44,812 nt of DNA from Bradyrhizobium sp. STM 3843 (GTDB lineage Bacteria; Pseudomonadota; Alphaproteobacteria; Rhizobiales; Xanthobacteraceae): assembly GCF_000239815.1 (NCBI RefSeq), contig NZ_CAFK01000082.1, forward strand, positions 1-44,812. The letters are read 5' to 3'. Position numbers and translations under genes: made by a program. Positions 16,230 through 25,926 of this stretch are shown here, in pieces (the first letter of the stretch is position 1; each line of letters starts with the position of its first letter). Below the pieces are notes generated by a model. The model searched no databases, had not been told where the DNA came from, and saw only the letters and a program-made list of their open reading frames with translations.

Positions 16230-16259
16230 CACGCGCACGATACCCACGCGCACGATACC
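16230..16259. repeat. Two perfect 15-bp tandem repeats
   Basis: The unit cacgcgcacgatacc occurs at 16230-16244 and again at 16245-16259 without a mismatch. It is 23 bp upstream of the GST start (minus strand), inside the expected promoter or 5' leader, so a copy-number change would alter spacing there. Confidence 0.8.
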
Positions 16260-16409
16260 TAAGCAGGATAGCAAATCGTCCTGCAATGCGGCCAGACAAT
16301 GATGCGGTTGGCGGCGCGCTGCAAGAGCCGGGGACTGGAAAAAGTCGAAAACCACTGCCGCACTGCAGCGGCGAGCAACAACTTACGTACAAAGCGTGTC
16401 GAATTAAGA

Positions 16410-17639
16410 TCACGCTTGCGCGATATGCGCCGGCACACCGATCTCGCTCGCGCGATCAAGCGACGCGCGCCGCAGGGTGAGAGCGAATAGCATCAGCATC
16501 ACGATCAGTCCGAGCGGAACTGTGGTGAGCCCGGCGACGCTGCGCGACAGCAGCGGCACGATCCAGGCACAGGCGAGCAGGCTGATCTCATAGTCGCGGA
16601 AGCCGTGCGCAAGCCCGTGGCGCACGAAGAAGACGATCGCAACGGCGAGGACGACGAGATCGTAATCGAGCACGTAAGGCGTCGCGAGCAGGCTGGCCGT
16701 GGCCAGCGCCGAGGCCTTCAGTTCGAACGCAGCATCGCTGTGCCAAAGCCACGCCACGCCCGCGGCGAGCAGGAGCGCAAGTGTCGTCTGCACGACATAG
16801 GCGGTGTGGATATCAGCGCCCCAATGCCGTGCGGCGGAGAACGCCGATTGGATCTTCTCCCAGCCGGTGCCGCCTTGTTCGAGCACGACGGTCTGGGTGA
16901 AATTCATCGACTGGAAGAAGGCATGCCAGACCTCGCGGCCGAGCGCGAGGTAGCTGATCGTGACCAGGGCTGCGACGGTGGCGGCAGCGGCTGCGATGGT
17001 GGACCAGCGCGAGCCCGCGACCAGCGCGAGCGGGATCAGCACGCCGAATTGCGGCTTGTAGGCGAGCAGGCCGATCAGGACACCGGCCAGCCAGGGCCTG
17101 CGCTCCAATGTGAGCATCGCGCCGCCGAGCAGCGCCGCGGTGAAGAACGCGTTCTGGCCATGACCGATATTGACGAACGTGGCCGGAAAGGCAGCGGCGA
17201 CAAGCAGGGTCTCGGGGCGCGGCAGGATCGCTCGCATCACAGCGAGATAGAGGGCGAGACTGGCAAAGACCCACAGCGCCAGCCCGCCGGCATAGGGCAA
17301 GAGCGCCGTGACGGCGGCAATGGCGAAGAAGAACGGCGGATAGTGCCAGCCGAAGAACGGCACGTCGCGGCCGTCGAAGACGGCCTTCTCCGCCGCGTGC
17401 TGCAGCGGCGGGTCATAGGCGTCGGCCGCCTTGCCCTGAAGGGTCAGTATCCCTGCCGCATAGACGTTGGAGAAATCGGTACCGATCGGCTTGCCGTTGC
17501 GGTCGACCAGGTGGTCGGATAGCGCAATCCAGCCGACGACGGCCACCATCGTGAAGCCCAGCAGCATCACGCTGTAGCTCTTGATGCGGGCGGCCGTCAG
17601 CCAGTCGCCGGTTCGCAAGGCGCGAAGGATCTCGTTCAT
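16410..17639 (-). CDS. GT87-type (DUF2029) polytopic membrane glycosyltransferase-like protein
   Basis: A 409-residue membrane protein with about ten hydrophobic segments. Features fit the GT87/DUF2029 family of polyprenyl-phosphate-sugar-dependent transferases: an early TDFSNVYAAG loop carrying the acidic residue, YPPFFFAIAAVTALLPYAGG, NIGHGQNAFFTAALLGGAML and LLAYKPQFGVLIPLALVAG. These GQ(N) and KPQ motifs are characteristic. ATG 17639 is preferred over TTG 17651. The acceptor glycan is unknown. It is divergent from the aspartate aminotransferase gene and has no cotranscribed partner. Confidence 0.8.
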   Translation of the reverse strand: MNEILRALRTGDWLTAARIKSYSVMLLGFTMVAVVGWIALSDHLVDRNGKPIGTDFSNVYAAGILTLQGKAADAYDPPLQHAAEKAVFDGRDVPFFGWHYPPFFFAIAAVTALLPYAGGLALWVFASLALYLAVMRAILPRPETLLVAAAFPATFVNIGHGQNAFFTAALLGGAMLTLERRPWLAGVLIGLLAYKPQFGVLIPLALVAGSRWSTIAAAAATVAALVTISYLALGREVWHAFFQSMNFTQTVVLEQGGTGWEKIQSAFSAARHWGADIHTAYVVQTTLALLLAAGVAWLWHSDAAFELKASALATASLLATPYVLDYDLVVLAVAIVFFVRHGLAHGFRDYEISLLACAWIVPLLSRSVAGLTTVPLGLIVMLMLFALTLRRASLDRASEIGVPAHIAQA

Positions 17640-17807
17640 TTTGGCCGGCAAATCCGAATAATGTTGCGCGGCAGCGTAGCCGGCCCGTTTTAACGTTCCC
17701 TAAACTGTTGGCAGGGTTGCGCCAACGTTCTTGCGATGCAGCGCGGCACGCCGTACGATACGCTGTTTCCCCAACATGACGCGTCGTGGCCGGACAACGA
17801 CCCATGA

Positions 17808-19031
<1,224 letters not shown>

Positions 19032-19078
19032 TCGAGCAACAGACTCCTCGAATCCAAAAAGGTCAATTTCCGCTCGGG

Positions 19079-19107
19079 AAAGCGCCATGTTTTCAACATG
19101 GCGCTTT
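19079..19107 (+). terminator. Rho-independent terminator after the aspartate aminotransferase gene
   Basis: AAAGCGCCATGTT (19079-19091) pairs perfectly with AACATGGCGCTTT (19095-19107) across a 3-nt loop. TCTTTGTGT follows. It starts 47 bp past the stop codon. Confidence 0.85.
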
Positions 19108-19150
19108 CTTTGTGTCTCGTTGCAAGTTTGTAGCGTTTGCGGAGATCGCG

Positions 19151-19726
19151 TTGAAGCGCCTCGTCCTGTTGCTGGCGGTATTCGCGCCGCGCGCCGATAC
19201 CCACGAAATCAGGGCCAATGAGATCAGGGCCCATGAGATCACGGCCCGTGAGATCGCGGTCAACGAGATCAGGCCGATGCGCGCCGGCATCCTCGAATGC
19301 GAGGGCCGCAGGGCTGCGGGCTTTTTCGTGACCTCGTCGGCGCGCCTGCGTTGCATGTTTCGCAGCCACGGCCACCGCCCCGAGCGCTATGCCGCGAAAC
19401 TGCGCCGCTTCGGTCTCGACCTCGGCGTCACCGCGCACACCAGGCTCGCCTGGGTCGTGAATGCACCAATCAACGAGTTCGGTCGCAGTGAGTTGCGCGG
19501 ACGTTATGGCGGGTTCACGGCCAATGGCTCGGCCGGTGTTGGTTTCGGCGGCAATTTTCTCTTCGGTGGATCGGATCGCGCCGCCGCGCTGCAGCCGATC
19601 AGCCTGCAGGGCCAGACCGGCCTCAACGTCGCCGCCGGCGTCGCCGAGGTCGAGCTGTTGCCGGTGCTGCCACTGCATCGCAGTCCGAGCCATCCGTCTT
19701 CCTATTTCGCACGACTCTATCGTTGA
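19151..19726 (+). CDS. DUF992 family protein with an in-frame pentapeptide repeat
   Basis: A 191-residue protein if started at TTG 19151, which has GGAG 6 nt upstream. From residue ~43 it matches DUF992: RAGILECEGRRAAGF, RLRCMFRSHG, ERYAAKLRRFGLDLGVT, LAWVVNAP, GVGFGGNFLFGG, ALQPISLQGQTGLNVAAGVAEVEL. It is clearly homologous to the next gene. The hydrophobic start (LKRLVLLLAVFAP) may be a weak signal peptide. Between it and the domain lie five copies of a 15-bp unit encoding EIRAN/EIRAH/EITAR/EIAVN/EIRPM. The role of DUF992 is unknown; relatives are exported. Confidence 0.7.
   Translation: MKRLVLLLAVFAPRADTHEIRANEIRAHEITAREIAVNEIRPMRAGILECEGRRAAGFFVTSSARLRCMFRSHGHRPERYAAKLRRFGLDLGVTAHTRLAWVVNAPINEFGRSELRGRYGGFTANGSAGVGFGGNFLFGGSDRAAALQPISLQGQTGLNVAAGVAEVELLPVLPLHRSPSHPSSYFARLYR
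19205..19279 (+). repeat. Five tandem 15-bp units, in frame
   Basis: Units start at 19205, 19220, 19235, 19250 and 19265. Each begins ga(a/g)atc and follows the pattern gagatcagggcccat, with decay toward the 3' end. In the DUF992 frame they encode the pentapeptide E-I-(R/T/A)-(A/V/P)-x. Confidence 0.8.
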
Positions 19727-19973
19727 GGACTCAGCAGGGTGCATGAACAACGGTTCAGAAAAACTTGTTATCAATGGTGATGTCTTGGCCTTGGCGAACA
19801 CTTAGTCCGCGCGCGCGTTCATCGTTCATGTTTCCTGATTGTTATTTGCAGCAATATGCCAGCGGGCTTCTGGCAGGAGGCGTTTCGTTGTGCCATAGAT
19901 GTGACATCCGCTGATCGCGCGTCCTGATCATCGGGTCTGCATCACATCTTTCATTTTATCCGGAGTTTTGTTC

Positions 19974-20453
19974 ATGCGCTCGTCTCTCCTTGCGGGGCTC
20001 ACAGCCATCGTCATGGCCGGCAGTTGCGTCGCCGCCAACGCGCAGCAGATGGATCGCGTCCGCGTCGGTGTGCTCGAATGCCGCGGCGGCGCGAGCATTG
20101 GATTTATCGTCGGCTCGGTGACCCATCTCGGCTGCGTGCTGCGCGCCGACGGCGTGCCGGAGGACCGCTACATCGCCACCATCCGGAAAGTCGGCGTCGA
20201 TCTCGGCATTACCGAGGAATCGACGCTCGCCTGGGTGGTCTATGCGCCGGTTGCCCGGCTCGGAATCGGCGATCTCTCCGGTGACTACGCCGGTGCGCAG
20301 GGCTCTGCGGCCGTCGGCGTCGGCCTCGGCGGCAACGTGCTGATCGGCGGCTCCGCCAATTCGATCGCGCTGCAGCCGCTCAGTGTGCAGGGGCAGGTCG
20401 GACTCGCCGTGTCTGCCGGCCTCGAAAGCCTGGAACTGCGTCCGGGACGTTAA
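19974..20453 (+). CDS. DUF992 family exported protein
   Basis: A 159-residue protein with a clear signal peptide (MRSSLLAGLTAIVMAGSCVA, cleavage probably after ANA). The DUF992 domain follows: RVGVLECRGGASIGFIVG, LGCVLRADG, ATIRKVGVDLGIT, LAWVVYAP, GVGLGGNVLIGG and LQPLSVQGQVGLAVSAGLESLEL. The two conserved cysteines (LEC and LGC) could form a disulfide in the periplasm. CCGGAG upstream supports ATG 19974. It is a paralogue of the preceding gene, separated by 247 bp. Function unknown. Confidence 0.85.
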   Translation: MRSSLLAGLTAIVMAGSCVAANAQQMDRVRVGVLECRGGASIGFIVGSVTHLGCVLRADGVPEDRYIATIRKVGVDLGITEESTLAWVVYAPVARLGIGDLSGDYAGAQGSAAVGVGLGGNVLIGGSANSIALQPLSVQGQVGLAVSAGLESLELRPGR

Positions 20454-20474
20454 TCTTCCTCTCATTGTGAACAT

Positions 20475-20500
20475 GACCTCTCCCCAGGTAGGGAGGGGTC
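20475..20500 (+). terminator. Hairpin after the second DUF992 gene
   Basis: GACCTCTCCC (20475-20484) pairs with GGGAGGGGTC (20491-20500) with one wobble and a 6-nt loop. It begins 21 bp after the stop. It has no T-run, so it may be a repeat-derived rather than a classical terminator. Confidence 0.4.
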
Positions 20501-20613
20501 GCGCTCTCTGCATTGCAGCGACGTTTTCCAGCTTGCCAAAGCAGCAGCACAGGCAGAGCATGGACGATCGCCGACCCAATCAAGGGCCGAGCTCCACATC
20601 GAGGAGACGGCGA

Positions 20614-22662
20614 ATGGGACAAGACGTCAGAAGTCCCCGCGGTCCACGGTGCATCGCACTGGTGGGCCCTTTCCAAAGCGGTAAAACCACCCTGTTAGAG
20701 GCGATCCTGGCGCGGACGGGCGCAATCCCTCGCGTCGGCAGCGTCGATGCCGGCACCTCCGTCGGCGATGCCAGCCCTGAGGCGCGCCATCACAAGATGA
20801 GCACCGCGCTGACGGTCGCGACCGCGACGTTCATGGACGACAGCTACACCTTCCTCGACTGCCCGGGCTCGATCGAATTCGCGCATGACATGCGCGCTGC
20901 GCTGCCGGCGGTGGACGCTGCGATCGTGGTCTGCGAGGCGGACGAGAAGAAGCTGCCGCAGTTGCAGATCATCCTGCGCGAGTTGGAAGAGCTCGGCATT
21001 CCGCGTTTCCTGTTCCTGAACAAGATCGATCGCGCCAATGCGCGGATCCGGGAGACGCTGGCGACGTTGCAGCCGGCCTCGCGCGTCCCGCTGGTGTTGC
21101 GACAGATTCCGATCTGGAACGGCGAGCTGATCGAAGGTTTCGTCGATCTCGCGCTGGAGCGCGCCTTCGTCTATCGCGAGCACAAGGCCTCCGAGGTGAT
21201 TGCGCTCGAGGGCGGCGATCTCGATCGCGAGAAGGAGGCGCGCTTCTCGATGCTGGAGAAGCTCGCCGACCATGACGACGCGCTGATGGAGCAGCTGCTC
21301 GAGGACATCCAGCCGCCGCGCGACGCCGTGTTCGACGATCTCGCCCGCGAGCTGCGCGAGGGCCAGATCTGCCCGGTGCTGCTCGGCTCGGCGCTGCGCG
21401 AGAACGGTGTGCTGCGGCTTTTGAAGGCGCTACGGCATGAGGCGCCCGGCGTTGCCGAAACCGCCAAGCGTCTCGGCATCAAGGAGACGAAGGAGGCGCT
21501 CGGCTATGTGTTCAAGACGCTGCATCTGCAGCATGGCGGCAAGCTGTCGCTGACGCGGCTGCTCGCCGGTCACCTTGACGACGGCGCGACCTTGCATGCG
21601 GCCGCCGGCGAGGCCGCGCGGGTCTCCGGCATTCTGGCCGCCAATGGCAGCTATGACAGCAAGCGTGCGGCGGCCGAGGCCGGGGACACCGTGGCCTTGT
21701 GCAAGCTCGACCCGGTCAAGACCGGCGACACTGTCGCAACCGGCAAGACCGCGCCTGCGGCGCTCGCCAAGGTCGAGCCGTGTTCGCCGGTGCTGGCGAT
21801 GTCGATCGCTGCGGTCGACCGCAAGGACGATGTCAAGCTCGGCCAGGCGCTGTTGCGCCTCAACGAAGAGGATCCCTCGCTGTCGATGGTGCAGAACCAG
21901 CGCACCCATGACACGGTGCTGTGGGGGCAGGGCGAGATGCACTTGCGGGTCGCGCTCGAACGTCTGCGCGATCGGTTCGGCGTCAATGTCAAATCGCATG
22001 CGCCAGGGATCGGCTATCAGGAGACCATCCGCAAAGCCATCACCCAGCGCGGCCGGCACAAGAAGCAGTCCGGCGGCCACGGCCAGTTCGGCGACGTCGT
22101 GCTCGACATCAAGCCGCTGCCGCGCGGCGAGGGCTTCAAGTTCGCGGAGTCCGTGGTCGGCGGCGCGGTGCCGCGCAACTACATCCCGGCGGTGGAGGAG
22201 GGTGTCGTCGATGGGCTCACGCGCGGGCCGCTCGGCTTTCCCGTGATCGATGTCGCGGTCACCCTGACCGACGGCTCCTATCACAGCGTCGATTCGTCGG
22301 ATCTTGCGTTCCGCACGGCGGCGCGGGTCGGGATCGCCGAGGCGCTGCCGCAGTGCGCGCCGGTGCTGCTCGAGCCGATCTATACGGTCGAGATCGTCTG
22401 CCCGACCGATGCGACCGCCAAGATCAATGCGATCCTGTCGGCGCGGCGTGGGCAGATCCTATCGTTCGACACCCGCGACGGCTGGTCGGGCTGGGATTGC
22501 GTGCGGGCGATGATGCCGGAAGCGGAGATCGGCGAGCTCATCGTCGAACTGCGCTCGGCCACCGCCGGCGCCGGCAGCTTCACCCGCCAATTCGACCACA
22601 TGGCCGAGGTGACGGGCCGCGCCGCCGAGCACATCATCGCCGCACATCGCGACGCGGCCTGA
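20614..22662 (+). CDS. EF-G-like translational GTPase with an altered G3 motif
   Basis: A 682-residue homologue of elongation factor G (EF-G2/EF-G-like group). The P-loop GPFQSGKT is at 18-25 and NKID at 136-139. Domains II-V are present: GHGQFGDVVLDI and GSYHSVDSSDLAF in domain IV, and EPIYTVEIVCP opening domain V. Two features depart from canonical EF-G. The G3 motif reads DCPGS (82-86) rather than DTPGH, so the usual catalytic histidine is missing, and the switch I RGIT sequence is not found. It may be a specialised or slow GTPase rather than the housekeeping factor. ATG 20614 is chosen for its GAGGAG site; the frame is open further upstream. Confidence 0.85.
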   Translation: MGQDVRSPRGPRCIALVGPFQSGKTTLLEAILARTGAIPRVGSVDAGTSVGDASPEARHHKMSTALTVATATFMDDSYTFLDCPGSIEFAHDMRAALPAVDAAIVVCEADEKKLPQLQIILRELEELGIPRFLFLNKIDRANARIRETLATLQPASRVPLVLRQIPIWNGELIEGFVDLALERAFVYREHKASEVIALEGGDLDREKEARFSMLEKLADHDDALMEQLLEDIQPPRDAVFDDLARELREGQICPVLLGSALRENGVLRLLKALRHEAPGVAETAKRLGIKETKEALGYVFKTLHLQHGGKLSLTRLLAGHLDDGATLHAAAGEAARVSGILAANGSYDSKRAAAEAGDTVALCKLDPVKTGDTVATGKTAPAALAKVEPCSPVLAMSIAAVDRKDDVKLGQALLRLNEEDPSLSMVQNQRTHDTVLWGQGEMHLRVALERLRDRFGVNVKSHAPGIGYQETIRKAITQRGRHKKQSGGHGQFGDVVLDIKPLPRGEGFKFAESVVGGAVPRNYIPAVEEGVVDGLTRGPLGFPVIDVAVTLTDGSYHSVDSSDLAFRTAARVGIAEALPQCAPVLLEPIYTVEIVCPTDATAKINAILSARRGQILSFDTRDGWSGWDCVRAMMPEAEIGELIVELRSATAGAGSFTRQFDHMAEVTGRAAEHIIAAHRDAA

Positions 22663-22691
22663 TTGCCACCGCAGCGCCCGTCATTCTCGTG

Positions 22692-22723
22692 CAAGCCTCA
22701 CCCTCCCACGAGGGTGGGGCTTG
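22692..22723 (+). terminator. Hairpin after the EF-G-like gene
   Basis: CAAGCCTCACCCTC (22692-22705) pairs with GAGGGTGGGGCTTG (22710-22723): 14 bp with one G-T wobble and a 4-nt loop. It starts 30 bp past the stop; a weak pyrimidine tract (tgcttgcttc) follows. Confidence 0.6.
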
Positions 22724-22743
22724 TGCTTGCTTCACGTCCCTTG

Positions 22744-22762
22744 ATGATGTATTTTACATCAT
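22744..22762. promoter_or_regulatory. Perfect inverted repeat upstream of the XRE gene
   Basis: ATGATGTA (22744-22751) and TACATCAT (22755-22762) are perfect 8-bp arms with a 3-bp spacer, about 50 bp before the XRE start in an AT-rich promoter-like stretch. The likely reading is an autoregulatory operator. Confidence 0.5.
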
Positions 22763-22810
22763 TGTCTTTATCTCATGCATCAATTATGGTGTATGTCACG
22801 TGAGGCCATC

Positions 22811-23110
22811 GTGATCACGTCGTTCCAGATGCGGGCAGCGCGGGCGCTGCTCGGGATAGATCAGAAAGCTTTGGCCGAACTGGCTGGCGTGTCCTTGCCG
22901 ACGATCCAGCGGATGGAAGCCTCGACGGGCAATGTCCGCGGCGTCGTGGATACGCTGACCAAGGTCATCGACGCGTTCAATCGTGCGGGCGTGGATCTGA
23001 TTGGCGAGCATGCGCGCAGCGACGATGGCGGGCGCGGGGTTCGCCTGAGAGAGCCGGGGCCGCCCCGCCGCGTGGGCCGTCACATCGAGACAGAGCGCGA
23101 CGCATCATAG
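22811..23110 (+). CDS. XRE-family helix-turn-helix regulator
   Basis: A 99-residue protein consisting of a Cro/C1-type helix-turn-helix (residues ~3-60): MRAARALLGIDQKALAELAG, VSLPTIQRMEAS, then VDTLTKVIDAFNRAGVDLI and a short basic tail. This compact form is common in alphaproteobacteria. GTG 22811 has TGAGG 6 nt upstream and gives the typical start (MITSFQMRAARALLG); ATG 22793 is the alternative. An inverted repeat in its promoter suggests self-control, and the SulP transporter 101 bp downstream is the likely second target. Confidence 0.8.
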   Translation: MITSFQMRAARALLGIDQKALAELAGVSLPTIQRMEASTGNVRGVVDTLTKVIDAFNRAGVDLIGEHARSDDGGRGVRLREPGPPRRVGRHIETERDAS

Positions 23111-23211
23111 GCTTGTCGCGCGGCACGATGGGCTGTTGTCTGATCGTGTCCAGGGTCGCCGTCGCGCCGCGTGGGCAGGGCGCTGGACGGTATCGCGGGA
23201 GCATTGCGGAT

Positions 23212-24972
23212 ATGGATATCGCCAGCGAGCGCGGGACGCGGAGCCGGGTCGGGCAGCATGAGCCGACCTTCGCCGAACTCTATGCGCCAAAATTGCTCAC
23301 GGTGCTGCGCGAGGGCTATGGCTTCGCTGACCTGCGCGCGGACGCGCTGTCCGGCCTGACCGTTGCGATCGTCGCGCTTCCTCTGTCGATGGCGATCGCG
23401 ATCGCGTCCGGCGTGTCGCCGGGCCGTGGGCTCTACACCGCGGTGGTCGGCGGCTTCCTGGTTTCGCTGCTCGGCGGCAGCCGTTTCCAGATCGGCGGTC
23501 CGGCCGGCGCGTTCATCGTGCTGGTGGCCCACACCGTTGATGTCCATGGTCTCGACGGCGTCATCCTTGCGACCATCATGTCCGGCATGATGCTGGTGAT
23601 CGCCGGCTATTTGCGACTCGGCACCTACATCAAGTTCATCCCCTATCCGGTGACGGTCGGCTTCACCGCCGGCATTGCCGTGATCATCTTCGCAAGCCAG
23701 CTCAAGGATCTGTTCGGCATCACGCTGACGGCCAAGGAGCCGGGCGAACTGATCCCCAAGCTGGTCGCGCTGGCGCATGGCGCGCCGACGGCCAACACCT
23801 CTGCGGTCCTGCTCGCTGCGTCGGCCATCCTGATCATCGTAGGGTTGAAGCGGTTGCGGCCGACCTGGCCCGGCATCCTGATCGCGGTGGCGGTCGCCGC
23901 TGCCATCACCTGGGCTTTCGATCTTCCGGTCGAAACCATCGGCACCCGTTTCGGCGGCATTCCCCGCGAGCTCCCGCTGCCAGCCCTGCCGGCGTTTTCG
24001 CTGGCCAAGGTGCAGGCCGTGTTCCCGGACGCGATTGCGTTTACGCTGCTCGGTGCGATCGAGTCGCTGCTGTCGGCCGTGGTCGCCGACGGCATGACCG
24101 GCCGGCGTCATCGCTCCAATTGCGAATTGGTGGCGCAGGGCTTCGCCAATGTCGGCTCGGCGCTGTTCGGCGGCATCTGCGTCACCGGAACCATCGCACG
24201 CACCGCGACCAATGTGCGTGCCGGCGCCCGCGGGCCGGTCTCGGGCATGCTGCACTCGGTGTTCCTGCTCGCGTTCATGCTGATCGCGGCGCCGCTTGCG
24301 AGCTACATCCCGCTATCCGCACTGGCCGCGGTGCTGGTCGTGGTGGCTTGGAACATGGCCGAGAAGCAGGAATTCGTCACGCTGCTGCGCTCCTCCTGGG
24401 GCGATGCCGTCGTGCTGCTCGCGACCTTCCTGCTCACCATCTTCCGCGACCTCACCGAGGGCATCCTGGTCGGCTTCGCGCTCGGCGCGGTCCTCTTCAT
24501 TCACCGCATGGCGGAAATGACCGGCGTCGAGGACGGCACTCCGCTGGTCGCCGAAGATCGCCCGGACTTCGACGATGCGCGCGTGCCCTACAATCCCAAG
24601 CTCGGCGCCGACAAGGACGTGCTGATCTACCGCATCACCGGCGCCTTCTTCTTTGGCGCGGCTTCGACGGTCGGCAGCGTGCTCGATTCCATTGCCGACC
24701 GCCGCAAGGCCTTCGTGGTCGATTTCTCCGCCGTACCCTTCCTGGATTCGACCGCCGCCAACGCCATGAGCCGGGTAGCGGCGAAAGCCAAGCGCCAGCG
24801 CATCAGGCTCTTCATCACCGGCGCTTCGCCCACCGTGCGCCGCGCGCTGCTGATGCATGGCGTGCGCCCGCCGATGGCGCGTTACCGTGAGAGCATCGAG
24901 CGGGCGGTCGCCGACATCAAGAGCGGCGAAGCGGCGCAAGACATCGCGGCCGAGGCGCTGGCCGCGAGCTGA
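23212..24972 (+). CDS. SulP family anion transporter with STAS domain
   Basis: A 586-residue inner-membrane transporter. The N-terminal membrane domain has ~12-14 segments and includes ALSGLTVAIVALPLSMAIAI and GGSRFQIGGPAGAFIVLVA, the SulP signature region. The C-terminal STAS domain (~residues 480-570) contains VVDFSAVPFLDSTAANAMSR, with the conserved Asp-Ser-Thr. SulP proteins carry sulfate, bicarbonate or dicarboxylates; the substrate cannot be told here. ATG 23212 is preferred, with GGGAG upstream, though the frame is open from 23113. The preceding XRE gene runs the same way. Confidence 0.9.
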   Translation: MDIASERGTRSRVGQHEPTFAELYAPKLLTVLREGYGFADLRADALSGLTVAIVALPLSMAIAIASGVSPGRGLYTAVVGGFLVSLLGGSRFQIGGPAGAFIVLVAHTVDVHGLDGVILATIMSGMMLVIAGYLRLGTYIKFIPYPVTVGFTAGIAVIIFASQLKDLFGITLTAKEPGELIPKLVALAHGAPTANTSAVLLAASAILIIVGLKRLRPTWPGILIAVAVAAAITWAFDLPVETIGTRFGGIPRELPLPALPAFSLAKVQAVFPDAIAFTLLGAIESLLSAVVADGMTGRRHRSNCELVAQGFANVGSALFGGICVTGTIARTATNVRAGARGPVSGMLHSVFLLAFMLIAAPLASYIPLSALAAVLVVVAWNMAEKQEFVTLLRSSWGDAVVLLATFLLTIFRDLTEGILVGFALGAVLFIHRMAEMTGVEDGTPLVAEDRPDFDDARVPYNPKLGADKDVLIYRITGAFFFGAASTVGSVLDSIADRRKAFVVDFSAVPFLDSTAANAMSRVAAKAKRQRIRLFITGASPTVRRALLMHGVRPPMARYRESIERAVADIKSGEAAQDIAAEALAAS

Positions 24973-25040
24973 GACGCCCAAGCACTTTGAATTTTCTCCA
25001 GCCTTCGTCCAGACTGTGCGCCGCGGCTTCGGTGCACAGC

Positions 25041-25835
25041 ATGGACAGGTTTGATCTGGCGCGGAGGATGAAACGGCTGACGGCTTGGCTGGATACACGG
25101 CTCCAGCCGGACGGCCTTGCCGGCAGGCGCTTCCAGGGCCTCCCGTTCGGGGACGCCTATCTCACGATTGATCCTGAACATCAGGCGCCGAACGCCTCCG
25201 GTAACCTCAACCGGGTCCACCTCTGCGGCGCGGAACACGGCATGAGTGCCGATGGCGTCCGGCGCCTGATCGAGTTCTTCACTGACCATGGGGTGCAGCG
25301 GTTCTTTGTCTGGCTCAGCCCGGGACCGGACATGGACGAGGCAAGAAGGCTGCTCGACGCCTTCGGCTTCGCGCGCAATCCCTGGACCGGCTATCCGACG
25401 CTCATCCGTGAAGGTCGGGAACCGGTGCGTGCCGAGACAGATCTTGAGGTTCGCGAGGTCAGCCGCGCCGAGATCGCGGCATATCGCGAGCAGTTAGGGT
25501 CCACGCTCTGGCCGACGTATGCGACGTCTGCCGGGAAGGACGGCTTCTTCCACTATATGGCGTTCGATGGCCACCGGCCGGTCGCGATCGGAGTGCTCTG
25601 CCTGTTCGAGGACATTGGCTACCTCGCAATGGCGGCGACCGCGGAGAGCGACCGCCGGCGCGGCGCACAGCAGGCGTTGATTGCGAGGCGCGTGGCACAG
25701 GCCGAGCGCCTCGGCTGCCAAGTCCTGGTTTCCGAGACGCTACACATGCTCGAGCATTCCTACCGCAATCTGCAACGCGCGGGGTTCGTGGAGGCTTATG
25801 ACAAGGAGGTCTACGAGTGGCGTGCACGAAGCTAG
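25041..25835 (+). CDS. GNAT-fold N-acetyltransferase-like protein
   Basis: A 264-residue protein. The C-terminal half is a recognisable GNAT domain: ETDLEVREVSRAEIAAYREQL, GHRPVAIGVLCLFEDIGYLAM, ESDRRRGAQQALIARRVAQ (acetyl-CoA loop R-R-G-A) and NLQRAGFVEAYDKEVYEW. The N-terminal ~130 residues may be a degenerate second GNAT-like half (VQRFFVWLSPGPDMDEARRLLDAFGF). ATG 25041 is used; an in-frame TTG at 24987 would add 18 residues. The acceptor is unknown. It stands 68 bp after the SulP gene and could be cotranscribed. Confidence 0.75.
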   Translation: MDRFDLARRMKRLTAWLDTRLQPDGLAGRRFQGLPFGDAYLTIDPEHQAPNASGNLNRVHLCGAEHGMSADGVRRLIEFFTDHGVQRFFVWLSPGPDMDEARRLLDAFGFARNPWTGYPTLIREGREPVRAETDLEVREVSRAEIAAYREQLGSTLWPTYATSAGKDGFFHYMAFDGHRPVAIGVLCLFEDIGYLAMAATAESDRRRGAQQALIARRVAQAERLGCQVLVSETLHMLEHSYRNLQRAGFVEAYDKEVYEWRARS

Positions 25836-25926
25836 GAGTCCGAGGCCAGCATTCGCATTCCCGCCCGCGAGAACTCTTGCGAGCCTTGGCGCCAAAGGGC
25901 CGCTAACGCCGGGACTCTAGCTGAGC

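Noticed and set aside
19205..19279. Possible CRISPR array
   Set aside because: The units are contiguous 15-bp repeats without spacers, lie in a coding frame, and no cas gene is present.
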